From positions 1,682,721-1,746,720 of the forward strand of contig JARFXR010000001.1 in assembly GCA_029194535.1 (NCBI GenBank): DNA of 64,000 nucleotides, in the 5' to 3' direction. The position numbers were made by a program, and so were the translations under genes. Within the stretch, counting starts at the first letter, position 1. Every line of letters starts with the position of its first letter. The DNA is from Nitrospira sp. (GTDB lineage Bacteria; Nitrospirota; Nitrospiria; Nitrospirales; Nitrospiraceae). This document shows, piece by piece, positions 46,066 through 54,689 of this stretch. Under the pieces are notes generated by a model that was not told the DNA's origin, made no database searches, and was given only the letters and a program-made list of their open reading frames with translations.

Positions 46066-46717
46066 GTCCCGCACGGATCCGGTCCTTGGGCTGTCGCTGG
46101 TGCAGGTGGTTCTCCTGCTTGTCTTTGCGGTTCTGTTGATCCACGTCACGGACAAGGGCGCAAGCGGGCAACAGGAGGCGCGTCAATCTGAGCCTGCGCA
46201 GCTTGAGGCTTCCCAGGCCGCCGCTCAGCCGGCGACGGCGCCCATGCGCGACGACTCGGGCCTTCAGGCGAAGCTTGACGAGGCCGCGGAGCACAACCGG
46301 CAGTTGGAGAAGCGCCTCACCGAGATGACCGGGCTGGTCGATGACGTGAAAGGCATGGTCGGCGCGAAGGCCGCGTCACGAGACGGATTTCACGAGGCGG
46401 TGGAGACCTTGAAGCGCGGGTATGTGCTGTGCCAGAAGGACAATGTCTTGATCGAGGCCAGCATTCAACACGGAGAGGAATCCATCCGCGTGATCGGAGA
46501 GGTGCCGTCCGACCTGGACACCAACCTGGCGAAGGGGGAGTTCACCTCGGATCTCGATCAGATCGTCCCCTTCGTGCAGGACGTCTATCAATATGAAAAG
46601 GACCGCAAGTGCCGATTCAATTACCGGCTGCAGTACGCGACGGACAACGACTACAGAAAAGCGCGGGAACGGTTCGAGAAGTATTTCTTTCCGGAAAAGA
46701 TGACGAAAATCCAATGA
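46052..46717 (+). CDS. Single-TM protein, coupled partner of the coiled-coil membrane protein
   Basis: This 221-residue protein has one N-terminal membrane helix (VQVVLLLVFAVLLIHV), a helical region rich in Ala/Gln (about 40-120) and a C-terminal soluble domain with well-spaced aromatic and acidic residues (LKRGYVLCQKDNVLIEASIQ, SDLDQIVPFVQDVYQYEKD, RFNYRLQYATDNDYRKARER). The single helix plus soluble domain is like MotB/ZorB/ExbD partners, but the C-terminus is not an OmpA domain. It starts with GTG inside the preceding gene (14-base overlap), so the pair is made together. Confidence 0.72.
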   Translation: MIRTESRTDPVLGLSLVQVVLLLVFAVLLIHVTDKGASGQQEARQSEPAQLEASQAAAQPATAPMRDDSGLQAKLDEAAEHNRQLEKRLTEMTGLVDDVKGMVGAKAASRDGFHEAVETLKRGYVLCQKDNVLIEASIQHGEESIRVIGEVPSDLDTNLAKGEFTSDLDQIVPFVQDVYQYEKDRKCRFNYRLQYATDNDYRKARERFEKYFFPEKMTKIQ

Positions 46718-46780
46718 CCGGCGAGGCCGGATGGCTGGTTCCTCCTCGTACCTCATCTCGAGTGTCTGCCGGAGAATGCG

Positions 46781-47155
46781 TCACGGCGGAAGTCCTTCTG
46801 GAGGATCGGCGAAGCGGGGCACTTGCGTCGATTTGGACCAGTCCGATACCACACCGCTTTCGAAAAACACGCGAAGCTCGGCGGTGAGACAGGGGTCGCG
46901 ACCGCCGGGAGGATACAACCACACTTCGATCGATCTTCCCTTGTGCTCGATGGTCTTTTTGCACATCGGCTCTCCGAACGCCAGATAGATCTGGTCGTGA
47001 TCCATTCCGCGCACGGCATAGCCGCGGTCGATAGCCCGTTTGATGTGATCGGGGTAGGTCGGGTACTTCTCCGTCATCAACCGGCCTCGCTCCGATTCGC
47101 AGCCGGCAAGAGAAAGGCTGAGCCCCAACCACAGGCAGAGCCAGAACCGAATCAT
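46781..47155 (-). CDS. BamE/SmpA-like lipoprotein
   Basis: This 124-residue lipoprotein has a signal peptide with lipobox LAGC (Cys near 19). The mature part has the BamE-like pattern GMDHDQIYLAFGEPMCKKTI followed by EVWLYPPGG and LRVFFESGVVSDW. BamE-type domains help outer-membrane assembly, but this domain is used widely; the precise role is open. It is convergent with the coiled-coil pair, 63 bases away. Confidence 0.8.
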   Translation of the reverse strand: MIRFWLCLWLGLSLSLAGCESERGRLMTEKYPTYPDHIKRAIDRGYAVRGMDHDQIYLAFGEPMCKKTIEHKGRSIEVWLYPPGGRDPCLTAELRVFFESGVVSDWSKSTQVPRFADPPEGLPP

Positions 47156-47275
47156 CGTGATCGTGACTCCTTTGTTCCCCCGCAGATTCGCATCGACAAA
47201 GCCGCGTGCACAGCAGTGCGGCTCGATCAGCGCCCCTTCCTTGCTGGTTTCCCGCTCCTACGACCCTCTTCGCCG

Positions 47276-47430
47276 CTAGTGTGGTGTCCTTTAAGTTCCT
47301 GTAATCATCCGTTCACCCTGAGCCGGTCGAAGGGCGCACACGTTCAAAGAGTTTTGTTCATGGTTCGACAGGCCTGTCCTGAGCCAGTCGAAGGGCCCAC
47401 CACGAACGAACCTCTGGGACGCAACACTAG
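47276..47430 (+). repeat. Dispersed ~155-bp MITE-like repeat A, copy 3
   Basis: This copy has complete ends: CTAGTGT at 47276-47282 and its reverse complement ACACTAG at 47424-47430. The interior matches copies 1 and 2. The CTA at 47427-47429 is the TAG stop of the adjoining alcohol dehydrogenase gene. Confidence 0.9.
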
Positions 47431-48482
47431 GCGTTCAGAGACGCCATATCGATCGAGAAGCGATACTTCACGTCGGACTTGAGCAGTCTGTCGTACGCTT
47501 CGTTCACCCGCTGGATGGGGATGACTTCCACGTCGGCGGTAATGTGGTGGGCGGCGCAAAAATCGAGCATCTCTTGCGTTTCCGAAACGCCGCCGATGGG
47601 AGAACCGGAGAGGCTGCGGCGTCCGAATATGACGCTGAAAGCGACAACGGCAAGGGGTTTCTCCGGCGCGCCGACCAGGGTGATGGTGCCGTCGCGTCGG
47701 AGCAGCTCGATGTACGCGTTGATGTCATGGTCGGCGGGCAGGGTGTCGAGGATGAAGTCGAAGCTGCCGATCTGCTTTTTCATTTCGTCGGCGTTGCGGG
47801 AGATGACGACCTCGCGGGCGCCGAGACGGAGCGCATCGTCCTTCTTGTTGGGCGACGTGGTGAAGACCACCACATGGGCTCCGAACGCGTGAGCGAACTT
47901 CACGGCCATATGACCCAACCCTCCGAGCCCGACCACCCCGATCTTCTTGCCCTTGGTCACGCCCCAATGGCGCATCGGCGAGTACGTGGTGATACCGGCG
48001 CAGAGGAGCGGCGCGGTTTCGGCGAGATCGAGGTTGGGCGGGACGCGCAGGACAAATCGTTGGTCGACGACCATGCTCTCAGAGTAGCCGCCATAGGTGA
48101 CGCCGCCGAGGTGCTTGTCCGTCGAATTGTAGGTCAGAGTCATATTCGCACAGAATTGCTCAAGACCGGCTCGGCACTCCTGGCAGGTCTTGTCGGAATC
48201 GACCATGCAGCCGACGGCGGCCAGATCGCCGGGCTTGAATGTCGTGACGGCAGAACCGACTCTTGTGACACGGCCGACGATCTCATGGCCTGGGACGCAA
48301 GGGTAAACGGTCGGCGCCGCGCGTTTCCACTCGTTGCGGACCTGGTGGAGATCCGAGTGGCAGATCCCGCAGTAGAGGATGTCGATCTGGACGTCCTGTT
48401 CATCGGGATCGCGCCGCAAGATTGTGGTGGCGGCCAAGGAGGATGCCGCGCCGGCCGCTCCGTATGCCTTCGCGTGATACAT
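47427..48482 (-). CDS. Zinc-dependent NAD(P) alcohol dehydrogenase (YahK/CAD-like)
   Basis: This 351-residue medium-chain dehydrogenase has catalytic zinc ligands CGICHSD and GHE, a structural zinc cluster (CMVDSDKTCQECRAGLEQFC), the CAGITTYSPMRHW motif and a Rossmann GLGGLGHMAVKFA. The set matches YahK/cinnamyl-type aldehyde reductases. ATG 48482 fits the family N-terminus. The TAG stop is part of the terminal repeat of element A copy 3, so the last residues may have been set by the insertion. Confidence 0.94.
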   Translation of the reverse strand: MYHAKAYGAAGAASSLAATTILRRDPDEQDVQIDILYCGICHSDLHQVRNEWKRAAPTVYPCVPGHEIVGRVTRVGSAVTTFKPGDLAAVGCMVDSDKTCQECRAGLEQFCANMTLTYNSTDKHLGGVTYGGYSESMVVDQRFVLRVPPNLDLAETAPLLCAGITTYSPMRHWGVTKGKKIGVVGLGGLGHMAVKFAHAFGAHVVVFTTSPNKKDDALRLGAREVVISRNADEMKKQIGSFDFILDTLPADHDINAYIELLRRDGTITLVGAPEKPLAVVAFSVIFGRRSLSGSPIGGVSETQEMLDFCAAHHITADVEVIPIQRVNEAYDRLLKSDVKYRFSIDMASLNA

Positions 48483-48787
48483 ACCGTGCCAGTATGCTCT
48501 TGCGGCAGTTCGAGAGGCAAGATCATCTCGAGCCAACCGGATCCTTCATATGGACTGCGTCATGCACGCTGTGCGTCACCCACGTCTCGGATGATAAGCG
48601 ACGGCCGCGATTACGCAGAATGGAGACGACCGGCGTTTGTAAAGAAGGGTACGAGGGTAGCAAAGGACCGGCTGCGTAAGCTTAAATAATCCGGCCGACG
48701 CACAGGTCCGAATCCGGCGAGTAGGCGAACGGCCGTCGGCCTATAGTCATGTGCGATGGAGGCCGACGGATGTGTGAGACGTGAGAC
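48483..48787. other. Intergenic stretch between divergent genes
   Basis: The 305 bases should hold divergent promoters for alcohol dehydrogenase and the Ada-AlkA gene. I see no clear sigma-70 pair or operator; a TATAGT is present near 48742. No gene is supported. Confidence 0.45.
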
Positions 48788-50251
48788 ATGAGTGGCCACG
48801 ATCCCTTCTACCAGGCCGTACTGGCGAGAGATCACCGATTCGACGGAAGGTTTTTCGTCGCAGTGAAGACGACGGGCATCTATTGTCGGCCGATCTGTCC
48901 GGCCCGTCCCAAGCGGGAGAACGTCGAGTTCTTCAAGACGGCTCACGCGGCGGAACGAGCCGGCTATCGACCATGCCTGCGGTGCCGTCCAGAGTCGGCG
49001 CCGGGATCTCCTGCGTGGAACGGCAAACAGACCACCATCGAGCGGGCGCTCAAACTCATCGCTCAAGGCGCGCTTGAAGAGCAAACCGAAGAGGTGTTCG
49101 CCGATCGGCTGGGAGTGACGGCGCGGCATTTGAGACGGCTGTTTGAGAAGGAACTCGGGCAAACTCCCAAGCAGCTTCACGACGGCACCAGACTCGACTT
49201 CGCTCGGAAGTTGATTGTGGAAACGTCGCTTCCATTCACGGAGATCGCCTTCTCCGCGGGTTTTCGCTCGCTGCGCCGATTCAACGATGTCGTCAAGAAA
49301 CGGTTCCATCGGCCGCCTTCCGCGCTTCGATCCTCGTGCAAGGCTGTGCGGGCGACGCCCCAGCTCCGGCTGACTCTTCCCTACCGACCTCCGCTGGATT
49401 GGCAGGCTCTGCTCAATTACTATCGGAACCATCGAGTCTCCGGTGTTGAAACCATCGAGGGAGAAGGGTATGCGCGTGTGTTCAGGCTGGACGACCAGGA
49501 AACAGTCGGCTTCTTTCGAGCGAGACCGAGCGGCGAGGAGCCTGAATTGATCCTTGAGGTCTCTCTGTCGGATACGCGACCCCTGTTGAGGGTTGTGCAG
49601 CGCATCCGGCACATGTTCGACTTGGATGCCGATCCGACCGTGATCGCGAAGGTGTTTGAGCAGTCGAGCGTCTTCGCGGCGCTTCCGCGCAAGTATCCGG
49701 GAACCAGGCTGGCTCGGGGGTTTGATCCATTTGAAACCGCGATCGCGACGATCCTCGGTCAGGTGATCTCCGTCGCCCATGCTTCGCGGCTCATGAGTCG
49801 ACTCGCGGCGCACTATGGCGAAGAGATCCGTCATCCCGTTTCCGGAGAGCAAGTTCGGGTATTTCCCAGGCCGGGCATTCTCGCAGAGTCTGATCTGCGC
49901 AGCCTGGCCATCACGGACCAAAAGCGTTCGACGATTCGCGAATTCTCGGCGCGGGTCGCCGAAGGAACCATCCGGCTCGAACCGGCGCAGGATCCGGAGG
50001 AATTCAAACGCACCGTTCGGACCGTGAAGGGCATCGGGGCATGGAGCGCCGAATATATGGCGCTCAGAGCCCTCGGCGACACGGACGCCTTTCCGGCGAC
50101 GGATCTGATCATACGTCGATTCTTGAAGGTCAATCCGCAATTCGACTCGGGTGCCGTCAGGCCCTGGCGCAGCTACGCGGCGGTCGGTCTCTGGAACGAA
50201 CAGGCTCGGGCGCCCGTCAAAGAAAGGAAGAAAGGACATGCTGCGGTATAA
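48788..50251 (+). CDS. Ada N-terminal/AraC/AlkA fusion: alkylation sensor and 3-methyladenine glycosylase
   Basis: This 487-residue protein has three parts. The Ada zinc domain (about 10-85) carries the methyl-acceptor and zinc Cys residues in GIYCRPICPAR and RPCLRCRP. An AraC-type helix-turn-helix follows (about 85-185; ARHLRRLFEKELGQTP, FTEIAFSAGFRSLRRFNDVV). An AlkA-like N-terminal and HhH-GPD glycosylase domain completes it (about 190-480; FDPFETAIATILGQVISV, VKGIGAWSAEYMALRALGD and catalytic Asp in FPATDLIIRR). It senses methyl phosphotriesters and excises alkylated bases. It lacks the methyltransferase half of E. coli Ada; that activity is encoded by the overlapping next gene. Confidence 0.94.
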   Translation: MSGHDPFYQAVLARDHRFDGRFFVAVKTTGIYCRPICPARPKRENVEFFKTAHAAERAGYRPCLRCRPESAPGSPAWNGKQTTIERALKLIAQGALEEQTEEVFADRLGVTARHLRRLFEKELGQTPKQLHDGTRLDFARKLIVETSLPFTEIAFSAGFRSLRRFNDVVKKRFHRPPSALRSSCKAVRATPQLRLTLPYRPPLDWQALLNYYRNHRVSGVETIEGEGYARVFRLDDQETVGFFRARPSGEEPELILEVSLSDTRPLLRVVQRIRHMFDLDADPTVIAKVFEQSSVFAALPRKYPGTRLARGFDPFETAIATILGQVISVAHASRLMSRLAAHYGEEIRHPVSGEQVRVFPRPGILAESDLRSLAITDQKRSTIREFSARVAEGTIRLEPAQDPEEFKRTVRTVKGIGAWSAEYMALRALGDTDAFPATDLIIRRFLKVNPQFDSGAVRPWRSYAAVGLWNEQARAPVKERKKGHAAV

Positions 50252-50741
50252 GCACGTGGAGACTGCGGTGGGTCGGCTCAGGCTGGTGGCGGATGAGTCG
50301 AGTCTGCTCGCGGTGCTGTGGCCGAGCGATCGGGCGACCAGAGTCAGACTCGAGGCTCTGTGCGAAGACGCGCAGCATACTGTGTTCGCCGAGGTCGAAC
50401 GCCAATTGGCTGAGTACTTCGAGGGTAAGCGGACGACGTTTGACCTGCCGATTCGCATGCACGGCACAGAGTTTCAGAAGCGAGTATGGCAAGAGCTGCT
50501 CCGGATCCCCTACGGTCAGACTCGGAGCTATGGTGAGCTGGCACGCGCGATCGGAAAGAGATCCGCGTCGCGGGCGGTCGGTCTGGCCAACAGCAGGAAT
50601 CCCTTGTCCATCATCGTGCCCTGCCATCGCGTGATCGGCGCGACGGGAAAACTGACGGGCTTCGCGGGAGGAATCGAGACCAAAGCGAGGCTGCTCAAAC
50701 TCGAAGGAGCTTGTACGAGCGCGGCGGATAGAACGGGATAG
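50238..50741 (+). CDS. ogt: Methylated-DNA-protein-cysteine methyltransferase
   Basis: This 167-residue O6-alkylguanine-DNA alkyltransferase has FQKRVWQELLRIPYGQTRSY, SRAVGLANSRNPLSIIVPCH with acceptor Cys in PCHRVIG, and LTGFAGGIETKARLL. It repairs O6-methylguanine by transferring the methyl group to its own Cys. ATG 50238 has AAAGGA close upstream and overlaps the Ada-AlkA gene by 14 bases, so the two are coupled. Confidence 0.96.
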   Translation: MLRYKHVETAVGRLRLVADESSLLAVLWPSDRATRVRLEALCEDAQHTVFAEVERQLAEYFEGKRTTFDLPIRMHGTEFQKRVWQELLRIPYGQTRSYGELARAIGKRSASRAVGLANSRNPLSIIVPCHRVIGATGKLTGFAGGIETKARLLKLEGACTSAADRTG

Positions 50742-50803
50742 GCCGCTTGTTGATAACGCCTCAACGCGCGAGGCTGCGAAAAAGACCAGCCTGTCCCTTT
50801 TCC

Positions 50804-51244
50804 TTACGACTTTTGCTTTTCGAGTCCTACCAATTTTTGGTCGGCACCATACGTGAGATGATAGACGACGAGCCTATCCTTCATGGCGATTTCAGCCGGA
50901 GTAAATATGAGCTCGGTGAGACCGACTGTGAAGATGTCGCCTCCCAAGTAAAATAGCCCCGTCAAGAATCGCGTCGAGCCCCGATGTGCATCGGGATCTA
51001 GAACATACCGATCATCATAGCCACCATTGTCGAGTGTGGTGAAGTTGTCGGGTTGTCCGAGTTCGGCAATTACGGCCGATCGCGGAACGCCGAGTTGCAT
51101 GACGTTCACATCACCCCTATAACTCGATCTATTGGCCACCATGAGAACCGAACAGCCTGAGGATAAGAGGCTGACCGCCAAGAGCAAGAGTATTATGATG
51201 GAAACGGCATGGGGACTCTTCATGCTGGGCATTTGAGTTCTCAT
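50804..51244 (-). CDS. Hypothetical lipoprotein
   Basis: This 146-residue protein has a type II signal peptide (SIIILLLLAVSLLSSGC; Cys near 31). The mature part has MQLGVPRSAVIAELGQPDNF, similar to BamE-like folds, then a Gly-rich hydrophobic stretch (LTGLFYLGGDIFTVGLTELI) found in envelope lipoproteins. ATG 51244 has AGGAGGTG upstream, which decides the start. It is probably in the outer membrane; function unknown. Confidence 0.75.
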   Translation of the reverse strand: MRTQMPSMKSPHAVSIIILLLLAVSLLSSGCSVLMVANRSSYRGDVNVMQLGVPRSAVIAELGQPDNFTTLDNGGYDDRYVLDPDAHRGSTRFLTGLFYLGGDIFTVGLTELIFTPAEIAMKDRLVVYHLTYGADQKLVGLEKQKS

Positions 51245-51568
51245 ACCCACCTCCTGCGAGTCGCTCATACAAGACTCGCCGTTACGGCTGCTTGACTGAC
51301 CCACCCTGTGCCATGCGCAGAGACGCTTTACTGATCGATCTATTTGCTATGAGTGCAAATCAGGTGCCTGATGCGCCAGGTTGTGATTTGATGATTAACT
51401 TCTGATTTTAGGAGGGGCAATTCGCACGATTAGGCTGATCGCCGTCCGCCTTTCCGACGGCAGTACGAAGCGGAAGAGATCCAATCTGAGTCGGAACAGA
51501 TTCAAATGAAGAGCTTGAAATGGTGGACTAAGATGATGGAATTGTTTCTGTCACACCGGTTCGCTCCT
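51245..51568. other. Intergenic stretch without a gene
   Basis: The sequence is AT-richer than its neighbours (around 51340-51420). No RNA, repeat or reading frame with a ribosome binding site is supported; it probably holds the promoter of the leftward lipoprotein gene. Confidence 0.5.
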
Positions 51569-51937
51569 TCAATCCGCTCCGAACGGATGATCGACCGCAA
51601 GCAGCCATTCACCGTTGGGTTGTTGACGAAGAACTTCCACGCTCCGGCCTGTCATTTCGATTGGCTTTCCGTCAGGCCCGGTCCCGGTCAGCTTCCACTG
51701 GCCTCGCGTCAACACCACACCGGAACCCTGGACTGTGAAGATGCTCTTCACCTCCATCGTCCCTTTTAGCGCCAGAAATTGAAGCAGGGTTTGGCGGATA
51801 GCTTCTCGCCCTTGCACGACCTGACCCGGCTGTGGAACGAGGGTGGCCTCCGGTTCGTACAGCGCCATGACTGCCTCGACGTTCCCGGAGTTGAACGCAG
51901 CGGCGAATCGGGAATGGAATTCTTCAGATCGGCTCAT
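51569..51937 (-). CDS. SnoaL/NTF2-like (DUF4440-type) protein
   Basis: This 122-residue single-domain cone-shaped fold has FAAAFNSGNVEAVMALYEPE, TLVPQPGQVVQGREAIRQTL and GQWKLTGTGPDGKPIEMTGR, matching YybH/SgcJ-type NTF2-like proteins. ATG 51937 has AGAGAGGAG upstream, preferred over an earlier start. There is no signal peptide. Such folds bind small molecules; its ligand is unknown. Confidence 0.88.
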   Translation of the reverse strand: MSRSEEFHSRFAAAFNSGNVEAVMALYEPEATLVPQPGQVVQGREAIRQTLLQFLALKGTMEVKSIFTVQGSGVVLTRGQWKLTGTGPDGKPIEMTGRSVEVLRQQPNGEWLLAVDHPFGAD

Positions 51938-52160
51938 GTACAGCTCCTCTCTGATGGTAAGAGTGTCGAGCAAGGTTAAGTGGATCGGATACTATCCTAA
52001 CAGGCCGGCGAAAACCATTTCGCGGTGTCCCCGTTGCTGGGAACTGGGGCAGGCAGCGGCTGCGCCGGAGCCAGCCCCCGCGGCTTGAAGCTTCACCAGG
52101 ACTTGCGTCAGAATGGAACCTCGATAGTGTTTTCTTGCGCGAAGCTTGCCGAGGCCGGCT

Positions 52161-52892
52161 ATGCTGCGATGCCCGCGACTCCGGAGCATGATCGCAACAG
52201 GATTTCTTGTCGTATCGGTAGGTGTCGGCATGGCTTCCGCATCCTCGACCGCCGCAACGGAGCAAGATCCGGCCACTTCTCAGGGACGTGCCGTTCACGT
52301 TGCCGACGAAACGCCGCCCTCCATGAACCAACCCCCGGTTGCCGACGGGGTCGTGGATCGCTATCTGCTGCACCCTCGCGGGGTCGTGAACGGACTGCTG
52401 CTGCGTGACGGATCGCAAGTACATGTCACCTACCGCGCTGCTGATGGGCTCATACAAAGTATTCAACCGGGCGATCATGTACGTGTGCACGGGAGGCGCA
52501 GCGCGGACTCGCCACTCGTGACCCCCGACGTCATCGTGAATGTGACGGACGGCAAGTCGTTCACCATTCCCGACCGGCTTGATCTTCCCATTCCTCCTCC
52601 GGAGGTGCGCCCGGGGGCCAATGAGATGAAAGCCGCCGGCACCATTCAAGTCCTGCTCTATGATTACATCAAGGGCGTCGTCAACGGCATGGTCTTGTCC
52701 GACGAGACACAGATCCGTTTGCCGCCCGATGTCGGAGCGCAATTGTCCGCATCGTTGCAACGGAACATGGAAGTGGTCGTCGAAGGCTACGGCACGATCA
52801 CCAGCTATGGGCGCGCGTTGGAGGCCATCGCCATCGGCCGGAAAGGCCACCCCCTGACGCCGCTCGATGCTTCAACCAAGCAGCTCCGCTGA
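52161..52892 (+). CDS. Exported protein with two internal repeats
   Basis: This 243-residue protein has a signal peptide (basic MLRCPRLRS then a hydrophobic run). Two similar beta-rich units follow: GVVNGLLLRDGSQVHVTY (near residue 75) and KGVVNGMVLSDETQIRLPPD (near 175), each followed by a GDHVRVHGR- or EVVVEGYG-type strand pair, suggesting duplicated OB-like folds. Starts at ATG 52161 or 52188 are possible; 52161 gives a proper basic n-region. Not recognised; periplasmic. Confidence 0.7.
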   Translation: MLRCPRLRSMIATGFLVVSVGVGMASASSTAATEQDPATSQGRAVHVADETPPSMNQPPVADGVVDRYLLHPRGVVNGLLLRDGSQVHVTYRAADGLIQSIQPGDHVRVHGRRSADSPLVTPDVIVNVTDGKSFTIPDRLDLPIPPPEVRPGANEMKAAGTIQVLLYDYIKGVVNGMVLSDETQIRLPPDVGAQLSASLQRNMEVVVEGYGTITSYGRALEAIAIGRKGHPLTPLDASTKQLR

Positions 52893-52900
52893 GGTGAGCG

Positions 52901-53950
52901 CTACGACCGAGGGTTCGCTGATGCGGGGCCGACGGGGAGGGTACGAGGCGGCTTCCCTTGAGTGCGGAACCGTGCGGGCGGGAGACCGAACTCTCGTTTG
53001 AATGCTCTGTTGAACGAGGGTTCGGATTCGTACCCGACCTCGCCTGCCACTTCGGCTACGCTCTTGGATGTCGACGCCAACAGTTGTGCGGCGAGTTGCA
53101 GTCTCCAGCGCGTGAGATAGCCGATGGGTGTTTCCGAGAGATAATGCTTGAATCGTTCGGCGAGCACGGAACGGGACACACCAGCTTCATTTGCGAGCGT
53201 GGCAATGGTCCACGGGTGAGCCGGCTCTCGATGAAGGAGCGCCAGCGCTTTTCCGACCTGCGGATCGCGCACACCGGCGAGCCAGCCTGTTTGGGCTTTG
53301 GGCAGCCGCGCGATGTACCGTCGAAGCGTTTCGACGAACAAGGCCTCGGACAATTTGGCGACGACGGCTGCGCCGCCCGGGCCGGATGCCCCGGCCTGAT
53401 CGACCGAATAGCGCAGCGTATCTTCCAGCCATTGCCCCGATGCATGGTCGCGGATGTTGACTTTCACGATCGAGGGAAGGCCGCTCAGGAATAGTTGACT
53501 CAGTTGCGGGTCGCAAGTCATGTACCCACAGATCAGCTTCGTCAGTTCTCCTCCTCCCCCGGCCCGAGAGAGGGTGAGTCCTTCGGATAGGACTCGAAGC
53601 AGTTGTGCCGAACTATCCGTGGGTGTGACCGGAGGGCCGTTCCCCATGAGGTGCGCATCGCCATGCGGGAACATCACGATGTCCCCGGCTGCAACGGACA
53701 GCCGGCTGCCGTCTTGCTCGACGCGAGCATAGGCGCGTCCTTCGGTGACGAGATGAAAGATGATCGTGTGTTTGGTAGGGACGGAGAGATACGAAGCCAT
53801 GGTGCCGGAATCGGGCTCTCGGGCGCACCAGGGGGCTGAAAACTCTCCGTTGTAAAAGACGGCGCCGTCGAGCTTGACGGCTTTCAGCACTTCAGACAGG
53901 ACATCCATACATACTGGCTCCACTTGGGAAGGATCGAAACCGGCCGACAT
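52901..53950 (-). CDS. AraC-family transcriptional regulator (cupin N-terminal domain)
   Basis: This 349-residue regulator has an N-terminal cupin domain (about 20-150; GTMASYLSVPTKHTIIFHLV, AAGDIVMFPHGDAHLMGNG) and a C-terminal double helix-turn-helix (IATLANEAGVSRSVLAERFK, SVAEVAGEVGYESEPSFNRA). It is of the AraC_6 cupin type. ATG 53950 is chosen as the family start. It is convergent with the preceding gene; the target is not evident from neighbours. Confidence 0.92.
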   Translation of the reverse strand: MSAGFDPSQVEPVCMDVLSEVLKAVKLDGAVFYNGEFSAPWCAREPDSGTMASYLSVPTKHTIIFHLVTEGRAYARVEQDGSRLSVAAGDIVMFPHGDAHLMGNGPPVTPTDSSAQLLRVLSEGLTLSRAGGGGELTKLICGYMTCDPQLSQLFLSGLPSIVKVNIRDHASGQWLEDTLRYSVDQAGASGPGGAAVVAKLSEALFVETLRRYIARLPKAQTGWLAGVRDPQVGKALALLHREPAHPWTIATLANEAGVSRSVLAERFKHYLSETPIGYLTRWRLQLAAQLLASTSKSVAEVAGEVGYESEPSFNRAFKREFGLPPARFRTQGKPPRTLPVGPASANPRS

Positions 53951-54138
53951 GGACCTGACGCGCCGATGGGCGACGCGAAGCTTACCATGCTGCCGCAAGG
54001 AGAACCAGACGCTCGGTGACGGACGAGGGAAGGAGACATGGGTCTGTCCTCGTTCACTGTTGCCGGGTGACTGAAACACCGTCTATCATTCATTGATCCG
54101 CCGGGGATGGCTTCGGACGGCAAGATTGGAGGTGCAGC

Positions 54139-54474
54139 ATGAAGCTCGGTGCGCTCGTTCTGATGTTTGCGATAGTCCTATTGCCCGCGTTGAGTGACGC
54201 ACGCTGCCGGACCGTGGGCGAGAGTGTCAGTTTGGGCAGCGAATACGGTACGTTTCCGCTCTATCCGGCGGAAGCCGTGGTCGAAGCCGGTGCGAAGCGG
54301 GAGAACGCCGCGTTGCAATGGGTCGGCTATGGGATCGGGCTGCCTCTGTTCGTCGTGGCGCTTCCGTTCGGGATGCTGGGGGCCGGGGTGGGGGCCGCCC
54401 TGCATCCTTGGACGAAGTGCACGGAGATGGAAGGACGGCTGCCCATGACGGAAGGTCAGACTCTGACGTGGTGA
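54139..54474 (+). CDS. Small exported membrane-associated protein
   Basis: This 111-residue protein has a signal peptide (to about DARC), a soluble stretch (SLGSEYGTFPLYPAEAVVEA) and a hydrophobic helix near residues 65-88 (GLPLFVVALPFGMLGAGVGA). GGAGGTGCAGC precedes the ATG. Not recognised. It may be an envelope protein anchored by the C-terminal helix. Confidence 0.65.
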   Translation: MKLGALVLMFAIVLLPALSDARCRTVGESVSLGSEYGTFPLYPAEAVVEAGAKRENAALQWVGYGIGLPLFVVALPFGMLGAGVGAALHPWTKCTEMEGRLPMTEGQTLTW

Positions 54475-54689
54475 TCGAGCACAAGGGCTATTGGGAGTGA
54501 CTCGAGGATCATGTCCCGAGAATCGTGCGTGCTACCCGTCACGTCGGGAACGGATGCGCGTCGAGCAACCGGTGTTGGAAATCCTGTCAGAGAGCCGATG
54601 AAAGCGAGAAAAGTCTTCGACTTTGTTCGACGACCGCTGGTGATCATCGGTCACGCGGCTGGGATGTGACGAGTCGCAACAATAGTCAG

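Noticed and set aside
48611-50467. 618-codon leftward frame opposite the alkylation-repair genes
   Set aside because: It is an antisense shadow of Ada-AlkA and Ogt, both with clear catalytic motifs.
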